Source of the DNA: an uncultured Bacillota bacterium
Lineage (GTDB): Bacteria; Bacillota; Dehalobacteriia; UBA4068
Reading direction: 5' to 3'
Assembly (NCBI GenBank): GCA_934427095.1
Contig: CAKRYM010000079.1
Coordinates: forward strand, 1 to 7,068
DNA length: 7,068 nt
This document shows, one piece after another, positions 5,771-7,068 of the stretch. Positions within the stretch are counted from its first letter, which is position 1, and every line of letters starts with the position of its first letter. Under the pieces are notes generated by a model that was given only the letters and a program-made list of their open reading frames with translations, was not told the DNA's origin and did not search any database. Both the position numbers and the translations under genes were made by a program.

Positions 5771-6602
5771 AATTAAAAATTTGAGCAAAAGATACGCAGA
5801 TTTTTATCTGGATCATGTTACATTTTCTCTGCCAGCTGGGGCAATTATGGGGTTGGTGGGGGAGAATGGCGCTGGGAAAAGTACCATTATTCAATTAATC
5901 ATGAATGGAATCAACCGGGAGGATGGGGACATTACCGTATTAGACGTGGATAATCAAAGCCCCATGTTTACGCAGTTGAAAAATGATATTGGCGTGGTAC
6001 TGGACGAGGCTTATTTCCCAGAAGAGATGACCCCCAAGCAAGTCAATCAAGTCATGAAACTTACTTATCAGAATTGGGATGAAGAAAGATTCTGGGTATA
6101 TTTGCAGCGATTTGCTTTGCCGGAGAAAAAGCCCTTCAAACAGTTTTCCCGTGGTATGCGCATGAAGTTGGCTATTGCTGTGGCGTTATCTCATCATCCA
6201 CGTTTATTGATCCTAGATGAAGCAACCAGTGGTTTGGATCCCATGGTGCGCGATGAGATCTTGGATATTTTCAACGAATTTACTCGCGACGAAACCCACT
6301 CCATTTTACTTTCTTCCCATATTGTCAGCGATTTAGAAAAGATTTGCGACTATATTGCCTTTATTCACAAAGGCAAGCTAATGTTTTGCGAAGAAAAAGA
6401 TCGGCTTTTGCAAGAATATGCTATTGCAAAATTAACGCCTATGGAATTTGAAGCCTTACCTGAGCAAGCGGTATATGGCGCAAAGCACGGGGCTTTTGGT
6501 GTGGAGACTTTGGTACGTAAGAATGAGATTCGCCAAGATGTCCCCATAGAAAACACCACGTTAGAGGATATTATTCTCTTCTTGGCTAAGGAGGATCATT
6601 AA
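5754..6602 (+). CDS. ABC transporter ATP-binding protein
   Basis: This 282-residue cytosolic ATPase subunit partners the permease that starts two bases downstream of its stop. Walker A is GENGAGKS (36-43), Walker B with its catalytic acid is LLILDE (151-156), the D-loop is SGLD (159-162) and the switch histidine is H189 (LSSHI). The signature is the degenerate FSRGM (131-135) in place of LSGGQ, as in YtrB-like and related exporters. The expected Q-loop glutamine is not seen: the segment after the first helices reads IGVVLDEAYF (79-88). The last 60 residues or so are a C-terminal extension. GAGGAG lies eight bases before the ATG, inside the regulator gene. Together with the regulator and permease this resembles the YtrA-YtrB and PmtR-PmtAB systems. 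The substrate is unknown. Confidence 0.93.
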   Translation: MNQAIEIKNLSKRYADFYLDHVTFSLPAGAIMGLVGENGAGKSTIIQLIMNGINREDGDITVLDVDNQSPMFTQLKNDIGVVLDEAYFPEEMTPKQVNQVMKLTYQNWDEERFWVYLQRFALPEKKPFKQFSRGMRMKLAIAVALSHHPRLLILDEATSGLDPMVRDEILDIFNEFTRDETHSILLSSHIVSDLEKICDYIAFIHKGKLMFCEEKDRLLQEYAIAKLTPMEFEALPEQAVYGAKHGAFGVETLVRKNEIRQDVPIENTTLEDIILFLAKEDH

Positions 6603-6603
6603 G

Positions 6604-7068
6604 ATGATTGCTTTGTTGTTGAAAGATATTTATGTGGTGACCAAACAAATTGGCCTTTTGTTGTTTTTTGTTGTTGTTTTCGGGATGTTTACTCAAGAGG
6701 GAATGGCAGGTTTTGCCATTGTTTATGCCTCGCTACTGCCTATGACTGCCTTATCTTATGATGAACGGGCAAAATGGGATAGACTTGCAGCCACGATGCC
6801 GTATTCTGCCTTTTCCATCGTCTTTGGCAAGTATTTATTGGGCTATCTATTTTTAGTTGTGGCGGCGGTTTTATGTTCCGGTGGTCAATTGCTTTTGAGC
6901 CTAACTGGGCTTACATCGGTTTCTCTTCAATTCTTTTTTACCATTTTAGGCGCAATTATGGGGGCGTTACTGTTACTAGCCATTACATTGCCTCTCCAGT
7001 TCCGTTTTGGGGTAGAAAAAGGCCGTATGTTTTTTTTGGTTGCCATTGGAGCTATGGTAGGGCTAACC
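6604..7068 (+). CDS. ABC-2 type permease (partial, 3' end beyond window)
   Basis: The frame is open from the ATG at 6604 to the right edge (155 codons). AAGGAGG lies nine bases upstream, and the start is separated by one base from the ATPase stop. Hydrophobic helices appear at about 16-29, 33-50, 76-98, 108-130 and 143-154. After the second comes SYDERAKWDRLAATMP (51-66), a segment typical of the short ABC-2 permeases of this type (Pfam ABC-2_membrane_5, assigned from memory), followed by FGKYLLGY. The protein is an integral membrane subunit that would pair with the preceding ATPase to export a peptide, lipid-active compound or antibiotic. Full length in the family is usually a little over 200 residues, so perhaps a quarter to a third is missing. 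More subunits could follow beyond the edge. Confidence 0.88.
   Translation, partial: MIALLLKDIYVVTKQIGLLLFFVVVFGMFTQEGMAGFAIVYASLLPMTALSYDERAKWDRLAATMPYSAFSIVFGKYLLGYLFLVVAAVLCSGGQLLLSLTGLTSVSLQFFFTILGAIMGALLLLAITLPLQFRFGVEKGRMFFLVAIGAMVGLT

Noticed and set aside
1..7068. CRISPR arrays, tRNA or rRNA genes, transposase genes, attachment sites
   Set aside because: No spaced direct repeats, cloverleaf-like segments, transposase motifs or paired terminal repeats were seen on reading both strands.

Overview
The window looks like chromosomal DNA of a low-to-moderate-GC Firmicute, most likely a Clostridia-class anaerobe. The reasons are the strong AGGAGG-type ribosome binding sites, the sigma-A promoters, and the form of FeoB (N-terminus beginning MGLT, plus the CGKQALTM, MGFGCNA and NNFVPCNGRFP segments), which from memory is the clostridial form. 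A YtrA-type GntR regulator heading an ABC operon fits the same group. I cannot name a species.

Layout: (i) 1-647, minus strand, a gene cut by the left edge, encoding a four-helix membrane protein with a cytosolic-type zinc ribbon. (ii) 648-871, an intergenic stretch holding a GC-richer island of unknown nature. (iii) 872-2050, minus strand, a secreted protein with two copper-amine-oxidase-N-like repeats, a fibronectin type III domain and a charged coiled-coil tail. Its promoter lies in an AT-rich, palindrome-dense region at 2132-2210. (iv) 2256-2747, minus strand, a DtxR/MntR-family metalloregulator ending at a long hairpin. (v) 2851-5244, plus strand, feoA-feoB, transcribed divergently from the regulator and closed by a very good intrinsic terminator. 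(vi) 5375 to the right edge, plus strand, a tightly packed GntR (YtrA-type) regulator, ABC ATPase and ABC-2 permease operon with its own promoter and a palindromic operator. The permease is cut by the edge.

How the genes work together: the metalloregulator probably senses a divalent metal and controls feoAB, and itself, through a perfect palindrome (2811-2824) in the shared 103-bp promoter region. FeoA and FeoB would form the ferrous iron importer. The GntR/ABC block resembles the YtrA/PmtR-type systems that export or respond to envelope-active compounds, and is probably autoregulated through the operator at 5348-5361. The two minus-strand genes on the left have no evident link to iron.

Most of the window is recognisable. 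The points most worth a second look are a FeoB whose P-loop lysine is replaced by glutamine, a regulator with a complete MntR-type (manganese) ligand set next to an iron transporter, the shared palindromic operator, the architecture of the secreted protein, and the unexplained island near 694-775. I saw no sign of a wholly new defence or mobile system.
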